Shown here piece after piece: positions 30,984 to 39,824 of a stretch of 39,891 nucleotides of DNA (positions within the stretch are counted from its first letter, which is position 1; each line of letters begins with the position of its first letter). This DNA comes from Defluviitaleaceae bacterium. GTDB lineage: Bacteria; Bacillota; Clostridia; Lachnospirales; WRAX01. The stretch spans positions 1-39,891 of the forward strand of contig WQVI01000005.1 in the NCBI GenBank assembly GCA_009781625.1, given 5' to 3'. Both the position numbers and the translations under genes were made by a program. The notes beneath the pieces were generated by a model, which did no database searches, had not been told where the DNA came from, and saw only the letters and a program-made list of their open reading frames with translations.

Positions 30984-31081
30984 GTAGGGGCGGCTTGTAG
31001 CCGCCCGCATATGCAGCGACATAATACATTGAATAGGTTGCACGTCAGCAAGATAAACGGGCGGCTACAAGCCGCCCCTAC
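30984..31081. repeat. Hairpin repeat, GTAGGGGCGGC family, copy 2
   Basis: A 98-bp element with the same ends as the copy 49 bases upstream: GTAGGGGCGGCTTGTAGCCG at the left, complement at the right. The interior differs from copy 1, so it is a family with conserved ends only. No gene is seen between 30,677 and 31,215. Confidence 0.8.
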
Positions 31082-31106
31082 AAGTGGGTGGGTGGTTTTG
31101 GTATAG

Positions 31107-31193
31107 GCCTAATGACGGTTGGACGTTACGTTGCTAACTGGAAGTCTACGATAGTTGAATTATGGTAAGTTCTAGGCCGATATAATCCAGGCC
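31107..31193. repeat. Degenerate copy of the 137-base intergenic repeat
   Basis: AATGACGGTTGGACGTTACG, GGAAGTC and GGCCGATATAATCCAG correspond in order to the motifs at 18,850-19,095, with many changes. Confidence 0.55.
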
Positions 31194-31215
31194 CTTATTC
31201 GTATTTGCACAGAAA

Positions 31216-32067
31216 TTATCCTTTAACACCACCCGATATAACGCCGCCAATAATATGCTTTTGCAAGATGATAAATACGACGATAACAGGTATCATGGAT
31301 ATGGAAGACATGGCCAGAAGGCTGTTCCAGTCTACGTTAAATTCGCCCGAATAGCTTGCAAGGGCCAGTTGTATCGTAAACAGGTTCCGGCTTTGTATAA
31401 CCAGCATGGGCCACAGAAAATCGTTCCAGCGCCACATAAAGGATATGATGCACAAAACGGCGATGACGGGCTTGGCTATGGGCAGCATCACCCGAAGGAA
31501 GATACCAAATTCTGATGCGCCGTCAATGCGGGCCGCTTCCATAAACTCATCGGGAATAGATTTATAATATTGCCGCACCAAGAAAACTGATGTAGGCGAA
31601 GCAACCGCCGGGATGATGATGCCCCAAAGGCTGTTAAAGAGGCCCGTGGCAACGATAACGCGGAAAATTGGTATCATTATAACTTCCAGCGGCACCATCA
31701 ATGTGGCAAGCACCATGGCAAACAGGATGTTTTGAAAGCGGAATTTGTATTTTGCGAAAACATAGCCGCTCATCACGTTGATAATAACCGTCAAAGCAGT
31801 TGCAACCACAGTGCTAAAGGTGGTATTGCGAAAATACCAGCCGAAATTGCCGCGGGCAAGGGCACCTGTGTAGTTATCCAGCGTGGGATTTTGGGGCCAA
31901 AAGGTTGGTGGCCATGTAAAGAGCTCTCCTGCGGGCTTAAAGGACGAAACCATAACCCAAAAAATGGGAAACAGGAAGCCGATGGCAAGTACAGAAAGCG
32001 AGATGTATAAAATGGTTCTTAAAATAATTGCTTTTACATCAATGTCTTTTTGCTGACTAAGTTGCAT
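31216..32067 (-). CDS. Sugar ABC transporter permease, CUT1 MalG-like
   Basis: A 283-residue inner-membrane subunit with six membrane segments. The EAA loop that contacts the ATPase is EAARIDGASEFGIFLRVMLP, and the N-terminus TILYISLSVLAIGFLFPIFW fits MalG/LacG-type permeases. I chose the ATG at 32067 (AGGGGG upstream); a GTG nine bases earlier is possible. It overlaps the end of the partner permease by 11 bases. With the binding protein it forms an importer for oligosaccharides. Confidence 0.93.
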   Translation of the reverse strand: MQLSQQKDIDVKAIILRTILYISLSVLAIGFLFPIFWVMVSSFKPAGELFTWPPTFWPQNPTLDNYTGALARGNFGWYFRNTTFSTVVATALTVIINVMSGYVFAKYKFRFQNILFAMVLATLMVPLEVIMIPIFRVIVATGLFNSLWGIIIPAVASPTSVFLVRQYYKSIPDEFMEAARIDGASEFGIFLRVMLPIAKPVIAVLCIISFMWRWNDFLWPMLVIQSRNLFTIQLALASYSGEFNVDWNSLLAMSSISMIPVIVVFIILQKHIIGGVISGGVKG

Positions 32068-32935
32068 CCTGGCCACCCCCTCTGTTTAAGCGAAATTGCA
32101 CTGCCGTCAATATTGCCAGCACCACAAACAGCACCACGGCCATGGCCGATGCAGAGCCCATTTGCAGGCGGCTAAAGCCTGTTTCATGTATCTGCTGCAC
32201 CATAAAGCGGGTGTGCCCCGCAGGGCCGCCGCCTGTTAAAGCCAAAATTAACGGGAAAGAGCGCACCACGGTAACGGTGGACAAAACCAAAACCAGCAGG
32301 GACATAGGGCGAAGCAAGGGCAATGTTATGTGGAAAAACTGTTGCCAAAAGCTTGCGCCGTCAATTTCTGCGGCTTCGTAATACGTTTCTGATATAGATT
32401 TTATGCCGGCTATCAGCATAACCATATAATAGCCCGCCAAAGACCATGTTGTCACGAAAATTACCGTAAACATTGCCATATTGGTGTTGGTCATCCAACG
32501 GACGGGCTCCATGCCTAAAAATGTTACCAAAACATAGTTTACAAGGCCAAAGCTTTCGCCCAGCAAAAATCTCCAAGAAAGGCCCACGATGATGCTTGAT
32601 ATCATTGTTGGCCAATAGAAAATGGCGCGAAAAAGGCCGGAAAGTCTTATTTTGCGCGTTAGCATCAGCGCCAGCGCCAATGATACAACATATATGGAAG
32701 GCACCGTTATGGCCGTAAACAGCATGGTACCCTGAAATGCCCTCACAAAATTTCTATCGTTTATAAGACGGGTGTAATTGTCAATGCCTACAAAGGTCAT
32801 CTCATTAAGCCCATCCCAGTTATGCAATGAAATCCAAAATCCGTTTAATGCCGGCCAAAACAAAAACATCGTAAAAATTATCATCATCGGCAACAGCATC
32901 AGATATGGAAAAATTTTCATTTCTAGGCGTTTCAT
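32057..32935 (-). CDS. Sugar ABC transporter permease, CUT1 MalF-like
   Basis: A 292-residue membrane subunit with six membrane segments. The EAA loop is EAAEIDGASFWQQFFHITLP and the first segment is FPYLMLLPMMIIFTMFLFWP. I chose the ATG at 32935 because GGGAG lies before it; a TTG 21 bases upstream is the frame limit. It lies 86 bases after the binding-protein gene, and the second permease overlaps its end. No ATPase is encoded here, so a shared MsmX/MsmK-type ATPase is expected elsewhere in the genome (as known for CUT1 systems). Confidence 0.93.
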   Translation of the reverse strand: MKRLEMKIFPYLMLLPMMIIFTMFLFWPALNGFWISLHNWDGLNEMTFVGIDNYTRLINDRNFVRAFQGTMLFTAITVPSIYVVSLALALMLTRKIRLSGLFRAIFYWPTMISSIIVGLSWRFLLGESFGLVNYVLVTFLGMEPVRWMTNTNMAMFTVIFVTTWSLAGYYMVMLIAGIKSISETYYEAAEIDGASFWQQFFHITLPLLRPMSLLVLVLSTVTVVRSFPLILALTGGGPAGHTRFMVQQIHETGFSRLQMGSASAMAVVLFVVLAILTAVQFRLNRGGGQDAT

Positions 32936-33021
32936 GAAATCAGCTCCCGGATCCAACTATGTAAATATACCACAAGGGGTCTGCAATGCAAACCCCTTGT
33001 GTCGAAATTACAAAATATCAA

Positions 33022-34359
33022 TTATTGGCCGTGTATTTCAACCAAAGCTTGCGTAGCTAAATCATCCAACATTTCAAGATAATCTTGTATTGAGAGAACG
33101 CCCGCCAATACTTCCGCAAGCCCTTCTCTTAGGTCTGCGTTAATTCTTCCGGTAAATTCTTGGAAGCCCCATTCAGAACCAGGCTGTGTGCCGGATGCTG
33201 CAAGGTCTGATGCAAAAATTTGGAAAAACTCTGCGCCAAATTCATAATTAAGTGCTTCGTTGCCACGTACTTGGGAAATGAAGTTGTTATCAAGTATGAA
33301 AATTTCGTTAATTTCAGGCTGTGAGAACCATTCGATGAAGCGCGCCGCTTCTTCTTCTACGCCTGAACCTTGAAGGGCCGCAAGATATTTGCCGCCAGGT
33401 ACGCTAGAACGTCTTGCATCCATTGGCAGGTAAGTGAAGCCCCATTCGAAATCATCAATTTCTGCGATATAGTTAGCTAACATCCAGCTGCCCGCAAAAT
33501 GCATTGCAACTTGGCCGGAGCGGAAAAGCAGGTTAGGGTTATCAGCACCAAGCCAAACGCTTGCTGGTAGAAGCCCGTCGTCATGAAGCTCTTTAAAGAA
33601 GCTTACAGCGCGATACATCTCTGGGGTGTTGAAGTTTGAATGCATAAGGTCAGGTGTTAACATAGATGCACCTGCTTGATAAAACAAAGTTGAAAATCTG
33701 TGGGAAGTTCTGTCGAAAACAAGGCCGTAAGTTACATGGCTGTTAGCAACAACTGTCTCCATGGCTTCGCGCCATTCTTCCCATGTCCAAATTTCGTCTT
33801 CGTTTTGAGGCACGGATACGCCGGCTGCTTCAAAAGCGGTTCTGTTGTAGATGATGCCGTTGGCAGTTACATCTTTCGGTGCCGCAAGCATTTGCCCGTC
33901 AAAGATAAATCTTAGGCCATCGTTGAAGTTGTCGGCAAAAGAAGGGTCTAGATAATCAAAAAGGTCTACAAGCTGGTTTTGGAAAGGCCCAAGGTTAACA
34001 AGCCTTGCAATAGCCGGGGGCATACCACCTATGATGAGGTTACGCAAACGGTCGTCCAAATCATGGAAAGGCACTTCTATAAGCTCGAAGGTTACATGTG
34101 GGTTTTCTTGACGGTAAAGCTCTGTAAGACGCAAGAAAGACTGGCTTTCATCAAGGTCATCAAACCACACTACTTGTAACAAAACTTCTTCTTGTGTTGC
34201 ATCTGGTGCAGCCGGTGTTGGCGTTGGGGTTGCTGCTGCGCCGGTTTCGGCAGGTGCTGTTTCAGCAGGCGCAGGTGGTGGGGTTTGGCCGCAAGCAGAA
34301 AGTGCAAATACTGCCACCAAAATGGCCGGTATCAGGATAGATGATAATCTTTTTTTCAT
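33022..34359 (-). CDS. Extracellular sugar-binding lipoprotein (CUT1)
   Basis: A 445-residue substrate-binding lipoprotein. The signal peptide ends in the lipobox ALSAC, with lipidated C23, followed by a proline/alanine/threonine-rich linker (residues 26-55) and the family-1 binding-protein fold: VVWFDDLDESQSFLRLTELY, YRQENPHVTFELIEVPFHD, and later VAMHFAGSWMLANY. The ATG at 34359 is chosen for the AGGAGG site upstream; the open frame extends eight codons further. It is the first gene of the importer operon, downstream of the AraC-type regulator. The ligand cannot be read from the sequence. Confidence 0.93.
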   Translation of the reverse strand: MKKRLSSILIPAILVAVFALSACGQTPPPAPAETAPAETGAAATPTPTPAAPDATQEEVLLQVVWFDDLDESQSFLRLTELYRQENPHVTFELIEVPFHDLDDRLRNLIIGGMPPAIARLVNLGPFQNQLVDLFDYLDPSFADNFNDGLRFIFDGQMLAAPKDVTANGIIYNRTAFEAAGVSVPQNEDEIWTWEEWREAMETVVANSHVTYGLVFDRTSHRFSTLFYQAGASMLTPDLMHSNFNTPEMYRAVSFFKELHDDGLLPASVWLGADNPNLLFRSGQVAMHFAGSWMLANYIAEIDDFEWGFTYLPMDARRSSVPGGKYLAALQGSGVEEEAARFIEWFSQPEINEIFILDNNFISQVRGNEALNYEFGAEFFQIFASDLAASGTQPGSEWGFQEFTGRINADLREGLAEVLAGVLSIQDYLEMLDDLATQALVEIHGQ

Positions 34360-34433
34360 ATTCTTCCTCCTCTTTTCTTTCACTTTTTGCAGTTATTTTA
34401 TTAAACTTACCAGTGAAAAAACATCACATATCT

Positions 34434-34439
34434 ATTATA
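34434..34439 (-). promoter_or_regulatory. -10 element of the sugar importer operon
   Basis: On the minus strand TATAAT stands about 75 bases upstream of the binding-protein start, with a second TATAAT 11 bases before it. No good -35 is at the proper spacing, which fits a promoter that depends on an activator such as the AraC-type protein encoded upstream. Confidence 0.5.
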
Positions 34440-34480
34440 GCATCATTATACACAAAAAATTGCAATATTTAGCCGAAAAA

Positions 34481-35410
34481 TTATTGATTACTGTCATCTT
34501 GTTTTTTGGCATACTGCTTTGGTGTTATCCCGCAATTTCTTTTAAAAACAGATATAAAGTGGCTGTCGCTGGAATATGACAGTTTCAAAGCAACCTCTGC
34601 AACAGAATATCCCTTTTTTAACAGAGATTTTGCCGCTATTATTTTTTGGTTTGCAATGTATTGCGCAAGGGTAAAACCTGTCTCTTTTTTGAAATAATGG
34701 CTTAAATAATACGGCGACATAAAGAATTTTTGCGCAATTTCGTTAAGGCCCAGCTTTTCCTCTCGGTTTTCTTTAACATATCTCTTTATTTGCTCTATAA
34801 GCCCTCTTTGCGTGATGAGATTTTTCGTCTTGCCTGCCTCAACCTGAAATGCATCATCATTTTCAAAACCATCGGCGCTGTTGGCCTTCTCTTTTATCAA
34901 AAATTCGTAAAGCTCATTAATGGTTACAAGAAGCTCCAAGATAGAAAGCTTCAGCTTTACCATGATATTATTATCTTTACTTTCGTTTATGATATTCCTC
35001 TCAATTTTGGCAAAAAGTTGCTCTACCCTAGCCAAATTGGCCTCTGATAAATGGATTTTGTGTATAAAATCTGCCGGCCTGCCTTCGAAATACATAGCAA
35101 AATTATAGCCAAATGCTTTGGAAATTTCTCTAAAAAGTTCAGGTTCAAATTGAAGCACATAACGCTCGTAAGGCTTGCCTGCGGCCCCTTTTGTGCGGTG
35201 ATATTCTTTGCTGTTAAGCAAAAACATGTCCCCCGCCTTTGCAACATAACGCCTATTGCCCACCTCAAGGGTAGAGCCGCTACTTAAAAAAAGCAATATC
35301 TCGTGCTGGTCATGGACATGAAAATCCTGCATACCCCAGTTTTGAGAGCTGCCATGAAAATAATAAAGGGATTCAAATTCTTCAAAAAATATCTTTTCTT
35401 TTGTCTCCAT
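34481..35410 (-). CDS. AraC family transcriptional regulator (cupin sensor)
   Basis: A 309-residue regulator. The N-terminal cupin-type ligand domain (about 25-110) has FHVHDQHEILLFLSSG and DMFLLNSKEYHRTKG. The C-terminal AraC domain (about 205-305) has both helix-turn-helix units: LGLNEIAQKFFMSPYYLSHY and VAEVALKLSYSSDSHFISVF, ending GITPKQYAKK. It is encoded directly upstream of the importer operon on the same strand, so it likely activates uptake genes in response to a sugar ligand. GAGGTGG precedes the ATG. Confidence 0.92.
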   Translation of the reverse strand: METKEKIFFEEFESLYYFHGSSQNWGMQDFHVHDQHEILLFLSSGSTLEVGNRRYVAKAGDMFLLNSKEYHRTKGAAGKPYERYVLQFEPELFREISKAFGYNFAMYFEGRPADFIHKIHLSEANLARVEQLFAKIERNIINESKDNNIMVKLKLSILELLVTINELYEFLIKEKANSADGFENDDAFQVEAGKTKNLITQRGLIEQIKRYVKENREEKLGLNEIAQKFFMSPYYLSHYFKKETGFTLAQYIANQKIIAAKSLLKKGYSVAEVALKLSYSSDSHFISVFKRNCGITPKQYAKKQDDSNQ

Positions 35411-35454
35411 GGGGCCACCTCGCTATGATGCATGAAACAATAATCGACAATGTC

Positions 35455-35483
35455 ATTATATCAGAAATATGACGAAATTACAA
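35455..35483 (-). promoter_or_regulatory. Promoter of the AraC-type regulator gene
   Basis: On the minus strand TTGTAA (35483-35478) and TATAAT (35460-35455) are spaced 17 bases apart. Confidence 0.65.
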
Positions 35484-35496
35484 GTTGTATAAGATG

Positions 35497-35526
35497 CAAA
35501 ACGCCGCTTGCAATAGCAAACGGCGT
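35497..35526 (-). terminator. Terminator of the FtsX-type exporter operon
   Basis: On the minus strand ACGCCG pairs with CGGCGT, with inner TTGC/GCAA pairing around ATTA-like loop bases, followed by TTTTGC. It is placed right after the ATPase gene stop. Confidence 0.65.
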
Positions 35527-35541
35527 AATATGCCATATCTG

Positions 35542-36201
35542 TTATCCTACTTGGGTCAATACCCCATCAGACATGCGGTACACCACATCCGAGGTTTCAG
35601 CAATCTCCATGTTGTGGGTAACAACTATGACGCAATATCCATCTTGATGGGCCAATTTTCTAAGTATTGAAATTACGGCATCTCCATTGGCTACGTCCAG
35701 GTTTCCCGTTGGCTCGTCCGCCAAAATTACCTTAGCACCCGTAGAAAGAGAACGGGCAATGGCAACACGCTGCTGCTCGCCACCGGAAAGGTTGGCGGGA
35801 TAGCGCCTATGTTTGCTGGAATCTATCCCAACAGATTCTAAAAGCCATCTGGCCCTGCCTTCGGCCTGCCTTTTTTCCAGCCCATTCATATGCATGGGCA
35901 TACAAACATTTTCTATGGCACTAAGCTGAGGAAGCAATTGAAATGCCTGGAAAATTATGGCGATGCGCTCTCTGCGATATTGGTCCAAATCCATATTAGA
36001 AAGACTGCTTCCGTTTAACAACACCGCGCCCGTTGTTGGTTTATCCAGCCCTGCCATTATGGAAAGCAGAGTGGTTTTGCCGCTTCCCGACGGGCCAACA
36101 ACAGAATGAATCCTTCCGCCAACAAAATCCGCATTAACGCTTTTTAGCACTTGGCGGTCGGCATTTTTATAGGTATAGCATACATTATCAATTTTTAACA
36201 T
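35542..36201 (-). CDS. ABC transporter ATP-binding protein, MacB/LolD type
   Basis: A 219-residue ATPase. Walker A is GPSGSGKTT (about 36-44), the signature is [15 protein letters not shown], Walker B is [12 protein letters not shown] and the H-loop is VTHNMEIA. The DEPTGNLD form is typical of the MacB/FtsE/LolD group that pairs with FtsX-type permeases. The gene follows the large permease by 12 bases and forms a two-gene operon with it. Likely roles are export of lipoprotein, peptide or antibiotic, or mechanotransmission; context does not tell which. Confidence 0.94.
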   Translation of the reverse strand: MLKIDNVCYTYKNADRQVLKSVNADFVGGRIHSVVGPSGSGKTTLLSIMAGLDKPTTGAVLLNGSSLSNMDLDQYRRERIAIIFQAFQLLPQLSAIENVCMPMHMNGLEKRQAEGRARWLLESVGIDSSKHRRYPANLSGGEQQRVAIARSLSTGAKVILADEPTGNLDVANGDAVISILRKLAHQDGYCVIVVTHNMEIAETSDVVYRMSDGVLTQVG

Positions 36202-36213
36202 GTCATAATCATC

Positions 36214-39200
36214 CTATTCTCGCACTTGCAGCAATTCCAGCGGCGCACGGCTGGTTATCATTGACGCGCCCACCATAGAGCCAATGACAGCCCCTGTTAT
36301 ATACAAACCCGCCAGCATAGGCAAGTCTATTACAAGCCCTATGCCAAATATCGGCAATGAAATTAAACCTACGATGACGCCGGTGGTGGCCACCGTTATA
36401 TGCTCTGCGGCCAATAATGCCCTCAAACGGGTTTTGGTATAGCCCAGCACCCGCATTATCGCGGCAACTTTGGCACTTTGCAGCAATAGCAGTGACGCAA
36501 GCCCGGCGCCGATAAACACCGAAAGCACGATAGTTACCGGGTATAGCAGGCGCAACAGCTCCAAATTTTGCTCCATTTGGTTTGCAACCATAATTAGCTC
36601 ATCATCATGCAACAAAGCACTTAGCATCATAATGCCGCCCTGCCCGCGCATATTTACAAGAGCATCCAATTCGCTTCGCACATGGCTCATTTCTCTGTTA
36701 AATACAGGGTCAATTTCAAATTGGAAGTTGATATAGTTCAAATTGCCTTCGCGTATAAAATACAAAGCGTCGAAAGGCAAAAGCACAGAATTTCGGCCCC
36801 CGGCACGGTCTATTGCGCCATTGTGCTGGCCAATAATGATGACGGGCACTTCAATAACTGGGCTAATGCTCCAAGGGCTTGGAAAATAATGCCCTATAAA
36901 GGCCGCATCTCCAACCTCAAGGCCGCGCCGTTGCAACGTCAAATCCGACAGGATGACGGGTATCGGGGCTTGCAGGGTATAGTCGTAATAAACAAAGTCA
37001 TATTGGCTAAACCCCGGCGCGAACTGAATGTCGATGGGGTCTGTTACAACGCTAAAATCGCCAAAGTCTACATCGCCCGCGCCAAAGCCGCCCGGCATTA
37101 GCTCTGCCGGTCGCTCTCCAAATATTTCCAAAAATCTATCGAAATCGTTGAAGGCGAATAGGGGGTCTACTCGATTTGAAACAGAGCCAAGGTATGCATC
37201 GCGGATATATTGCCAAAATTCGTCCCAAAATTCCCCATAAACACCCGATGGGAAGTTTCCGTTCTCATCGGCCTGTATGACGAAAAAGCTGGAGAAAATT
37301 GCTTCCGCGTAATAGCTATCAATGAAGCCCGTATCCAATGCAGCATTTACGGTGCTTGTTAAAATAGTAGGGTTCGAGCCGCCTAACACCCAGGGGTTGG
37401 CAGGTGCAAATTCCCCTGATACCACAGTGGTTTCATACAGGCGGTTAATTTCCCTTTCTGTGCTAACCATGCCCTCATGCAACATGCCAAAGGCAAAGAT
37501 GAAAAACAGGGCAACTGCTATCGCCAATGCGGACTTTATCGGAGAGCGCACAATATGTCTAAAGACAAATGTCACATTTGCTTTAAATCTATTTCTTCTT
37601 GTTAAAATCTCTTGCTCAATCGGTTTAATGGATGTAAGAAGCTCGCCCAAACGGTGCTGCAAAAAGTCTGTTGGCACTTCGGCTTCCACTACAGCCTTCT
37701 TCTTGCGCTTGCGTTTTTGAGATGTGCCCTGCAAAAGCTCTAACACAGGCAGCCTGGCAACCCGGGCGCCGCCTATATAAACCATCGTAAGCATCATAAC
37801 AGATGCTATAGCAAGCTGTAACAACATCAGATATATGGGATATTCAAAAGATGCCCCATATCCCGTGGCATAAGCGACAGTTTCCATAAGCCCCGCCGCC
37901 GCATCAAGGGCGAAAAACCAGCCCGCAGTGCCGCCGATAATGATGGCAGGCATACCCAAAAGCACGATAGGAGCCAACATCTTCCTTACGGTAACACGGG
38001 CAGGGCTGCCCAGCGCGCGCATAATAGCAAATTCTCTGCGTCTTTGGGTCATATATAAAAATGTAACAAGTCCGAAGACGATAAACAGCACAATGGAAAA
38101 CAGAATAGCGTTAAAGGTTAGGGATGTAAGGATGGGTTCGGCAACGCTCCAAAAAACTGCCGCGCCTGAAGGCAAGAAATGCACATTATAGCCCATGGCG
38201 GCCAGCAAATCGCGGTTTTCCAGCAAAAAGGCGTTTTCATTACGGGTGTCGCCAAGGGTAAAGCTATACCAAGAGGACCATAAATATTCATCACCATATC
38301 CGCGAAGGCTATCGGTAGCTATAAAATCCGCCGGCAGCAAAGAATTCGGTATGTAGATATAATTTGAAAATAAAGTTGGGGTGTAGGACCAAGGCCCTTG
38401 GCCATCCGGCGCATCCGGAAGCTTAGCAAAGGTTCCCACCACTTCAAGTTCCATGTATTCTATCATAAATTCGTTAGGATTGCCTATAACAGAAAAATCC
38501 ATCAGGCCATCCCCGAAAACAAAGTTTTCCCGGATAAATTGCCAGCCCTCAAGGGGCTGTGGGCCAAAGAACATAACGGTGTGCAGGCCTACAACCTCTT
38601 GCTCTCTGGGGATGCTCACCGTTATCGTGTCGCCGATGTCAATGCCTCTGCGCCCGGAAAGTGCATGATGTATCACAGCAACAGGCCTGGACTCTATGTA
38701 ATCTTCATGGGCAATCAACCGCCCTTGTACCAATTCCATCCTTCTAAGATCCGGTTGCATCATAGGCATGGCGGACATGTCGGCGGTGGTGCGCAGCCAC
38801 ACCATGCTGTGGATATAGCGCTGCATTTCAATTTCTTCCGCCAGGCCTTCAAGGCCGGGCATATTCAAATTTGCATTGCCGTGAGGCACTTCTATGTAAT
38901 GGAAATTTTCATTAAGGGGGCGCATATACAAAATTCCGCCGCCGGGGCCTTGGGCAATGCCCCTGCCATAAGGCGACACCCAATAACGGGATGCGCGCAT
39001 AAGATATCGGCCGCCAACTTCCATATTCAGAAGCGGGTTTTCGCCATCTACCATGTGGTTGCGCACGCGTACCCCAATACCTGGAAGCATCCCGGGCAAT
39101 GGAGAGCCTATCATCGCCTCTTCTGCGGGCACGTAAGGAACCATCCCATGCTCTGGATAGCCTACAAGCACATCGTTCACGGTCACGCGCAGCTCAACAA

Positions 39201-39675
39201 AATGGCCGGTGAGAGGGTGGTTGCTTTCAACTATGCTCGTAACTGTGGCGTAGAAAATGGAGTAATTAAGCCTTTCAGGCACCTCTGTATAGCCGGACTC
39301 CTGCCCGCCCAAAAAGTGGCCATGCCCACCGTCTCCAATACGCCCCATGGTATAGATGTTAAGGGTATCGTGCAACATTGCCTCAGCACCGCGCCGCCTG
39401 TCCTCAAAGGCTACATAGCGGCTTTGGGAGATGACATCGGCGGCCCCCAAAACATTGCCAAAAGACTCTCCGGGAACCTGCACAAAACCAATGGATTGGT
39501 AAAACCCAGCAATTTCATTAATTCTATCCTGCACCACCAAAAATTCTGTGGTACGCATAACAAAGGCGAAAGCCGCTATGCCTATAAGAAAAAATAACAC
39601 CAAACTACGTAGCGGTTGCCGTAACACAGATAGCAAAAATGTGTTCTGTTTGTTACGTTTGTGCCTCACGCGCAT
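36214..39675 (-). CDS. Very large FtsX-type ABC transporter permease
   Basis: A 1153-residue membrane protein. The first membrane segment is at about 20-40 (VLFFLIGIAAFAFVMRTTEF), followed by a large outside domain (about 45-510). Three membrane segments of an FtsX domain lie at about 517-650, containing MTQRRREFAIMRALGSPARV, then a short charged link. A second copy follows: a segment near 715-735, an outside domain (740-1035) and three segments at 1040-1150 with VLGYTKTRLRALLAAEHI. Two MacB_PCD/FtsX halves are thus fused in one chain, as in BceB/YknZ-like duplicated exporters of Gram-positive bacteria. AAGGGAG precedes the ATG. Confidence 0.88.
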   Translation of the reverse strand: MRVRHKRNKQNTFLLSVLRQPLRSLVLFFLIGIAAFAFVMRTTEFLVVQDRINEIAGFYQSIGFVQVPGESFGNVLGAADVISQSRYVAFEDRRRGAEAMLHDTLNIYTMGRIGDGGHGHFLGGQESGYTEVPERLNYSIFYATVTSIVESNHPLTGHFVELRVTVNDVLVGYPEHGMVPYVPAEEAMIGSPLPGMLPGIGVRVRNHMVDGENPLLNMEVGGRYLMRASRYWVSPYGRGIAQGPGGGILYMRPLNENFHYIEVPHGNANLNMPGLEGLAEEIEMQRYIHSMVWLRTTADMSAMPMMQPDLRRMELVQGRLIAHEDYIESRPVAVIHHALSGRRGIDIGDTITVSIPREQEVVGLHTVMFFGPQPLEGWQFIRENFVFGDGLMDFSVIGNPNEFMIEYMELEVVGTFAKLPDAPDGQGPWSYTPTLFSNYIYIPNSLLPADFIATDSLRGYGDEYLWSSWYSFTLGDTRNENAFLLENRDLLAAMGYNVHFLPSGAAVFWSVAEPILTSLTFNAILFSIVLFIVFGLVTFLYMTQRRREFAIMRALGSPARVTVRKMLAPIVLLGMPAIIIGGTAGWFFALDAAAGLMETVAYATGYGASFEYPIYLMLLQLAIASVMMLTMVYIGGARVARLPVLELLQGTSQKRKRKKKAVVEAEVPTDFLQHRLGELLTSIKPIEQEILTRRNRFKANVTFVFRHIVRSPIKSALAIAVALFFIFAFGMLHEGMVSTEREINRLYETTVVSGEFAPANPWVLGGSNPTILTSTVNAALDTGFIDSYYAEAIFSSFFVIQADENGNFPSGVYGEFWDEFWQYIRDAYLGSVSNRVDPLFAFNDFDRFLEIFGERPAELMPGGFGAGDVDFGDFSVVTDPIDIQFAPGFSQYDFVYYDYTLQAPIPVILSDLTLQRRGLEVGDAAFIGHYFPSPWSISPVIEVPVIIIGQHNGAIDRAGGRNSVLLPFDALYFIREGNLNYINFQFEIDPVFNREMSHVRSELDALVNMRGQGGIMMLSALLHDDELIMVANQMEQNLELLRLLYPVTIVLSVFIGAGLASLLLLQSAKVAAIMRVLGYTKTRLRALLAAEHITVATTGVIVGLISLPIFGIGLVIDLPMLAGLYITGAVIGSMVGASMITSRAPLELLQVRE

Positions 39676-39711
39676 CTAACTCCCTTCTGTAAACAGTTAT
39701 TTAACCAAATT

Positions 39712-39739
39712 ATTATACCATAAAACTGTGCAGTTGCAA
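39712..39739 (-). promoter_or_regulatory. Promoter of the FtsX-type exporter operon
   Basis: On the minus strand TTGCAA (39739-39734) and TATAAT (39717-39712) are 16 bases apart. Confidence 0.65.
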
Positions 39740-39763
39740 TGAACATTTTTAATTAAAATTCAA

Positions 39764-39792
39764 TTGACCCTTTGTACAAAAAATGGTATCAT
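39764..39792 (+). promoter_or_regulatory. Promoter of the gene at the right edge
   Basis: TTGACC (39764-39769) and TATCAT (39787-39792) are 17 bases apart, about 30 bases before the ATG. It is divergent from the exporter promoter. Confidence 0.6.
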
Positions 39793-39824
39793 CTATTCAA
39801 AATGAAGTAGGGGGATGGGTGATT

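Noticed and set aside
30840..31081. Possible CRISPR array
   Set aside because: Repeats are inverted pairs in two hairpin elements, not regularly spaced direct repeats, and no cas genes are near.
38398..39597. A 399-codon open frame on the plus strand inside the FtsX-type permease
   Set aside because: It is antisense to a clear membrane protein gene, has no ribosome binding site or recognisable family and its composition is that of a reversed coding strand.
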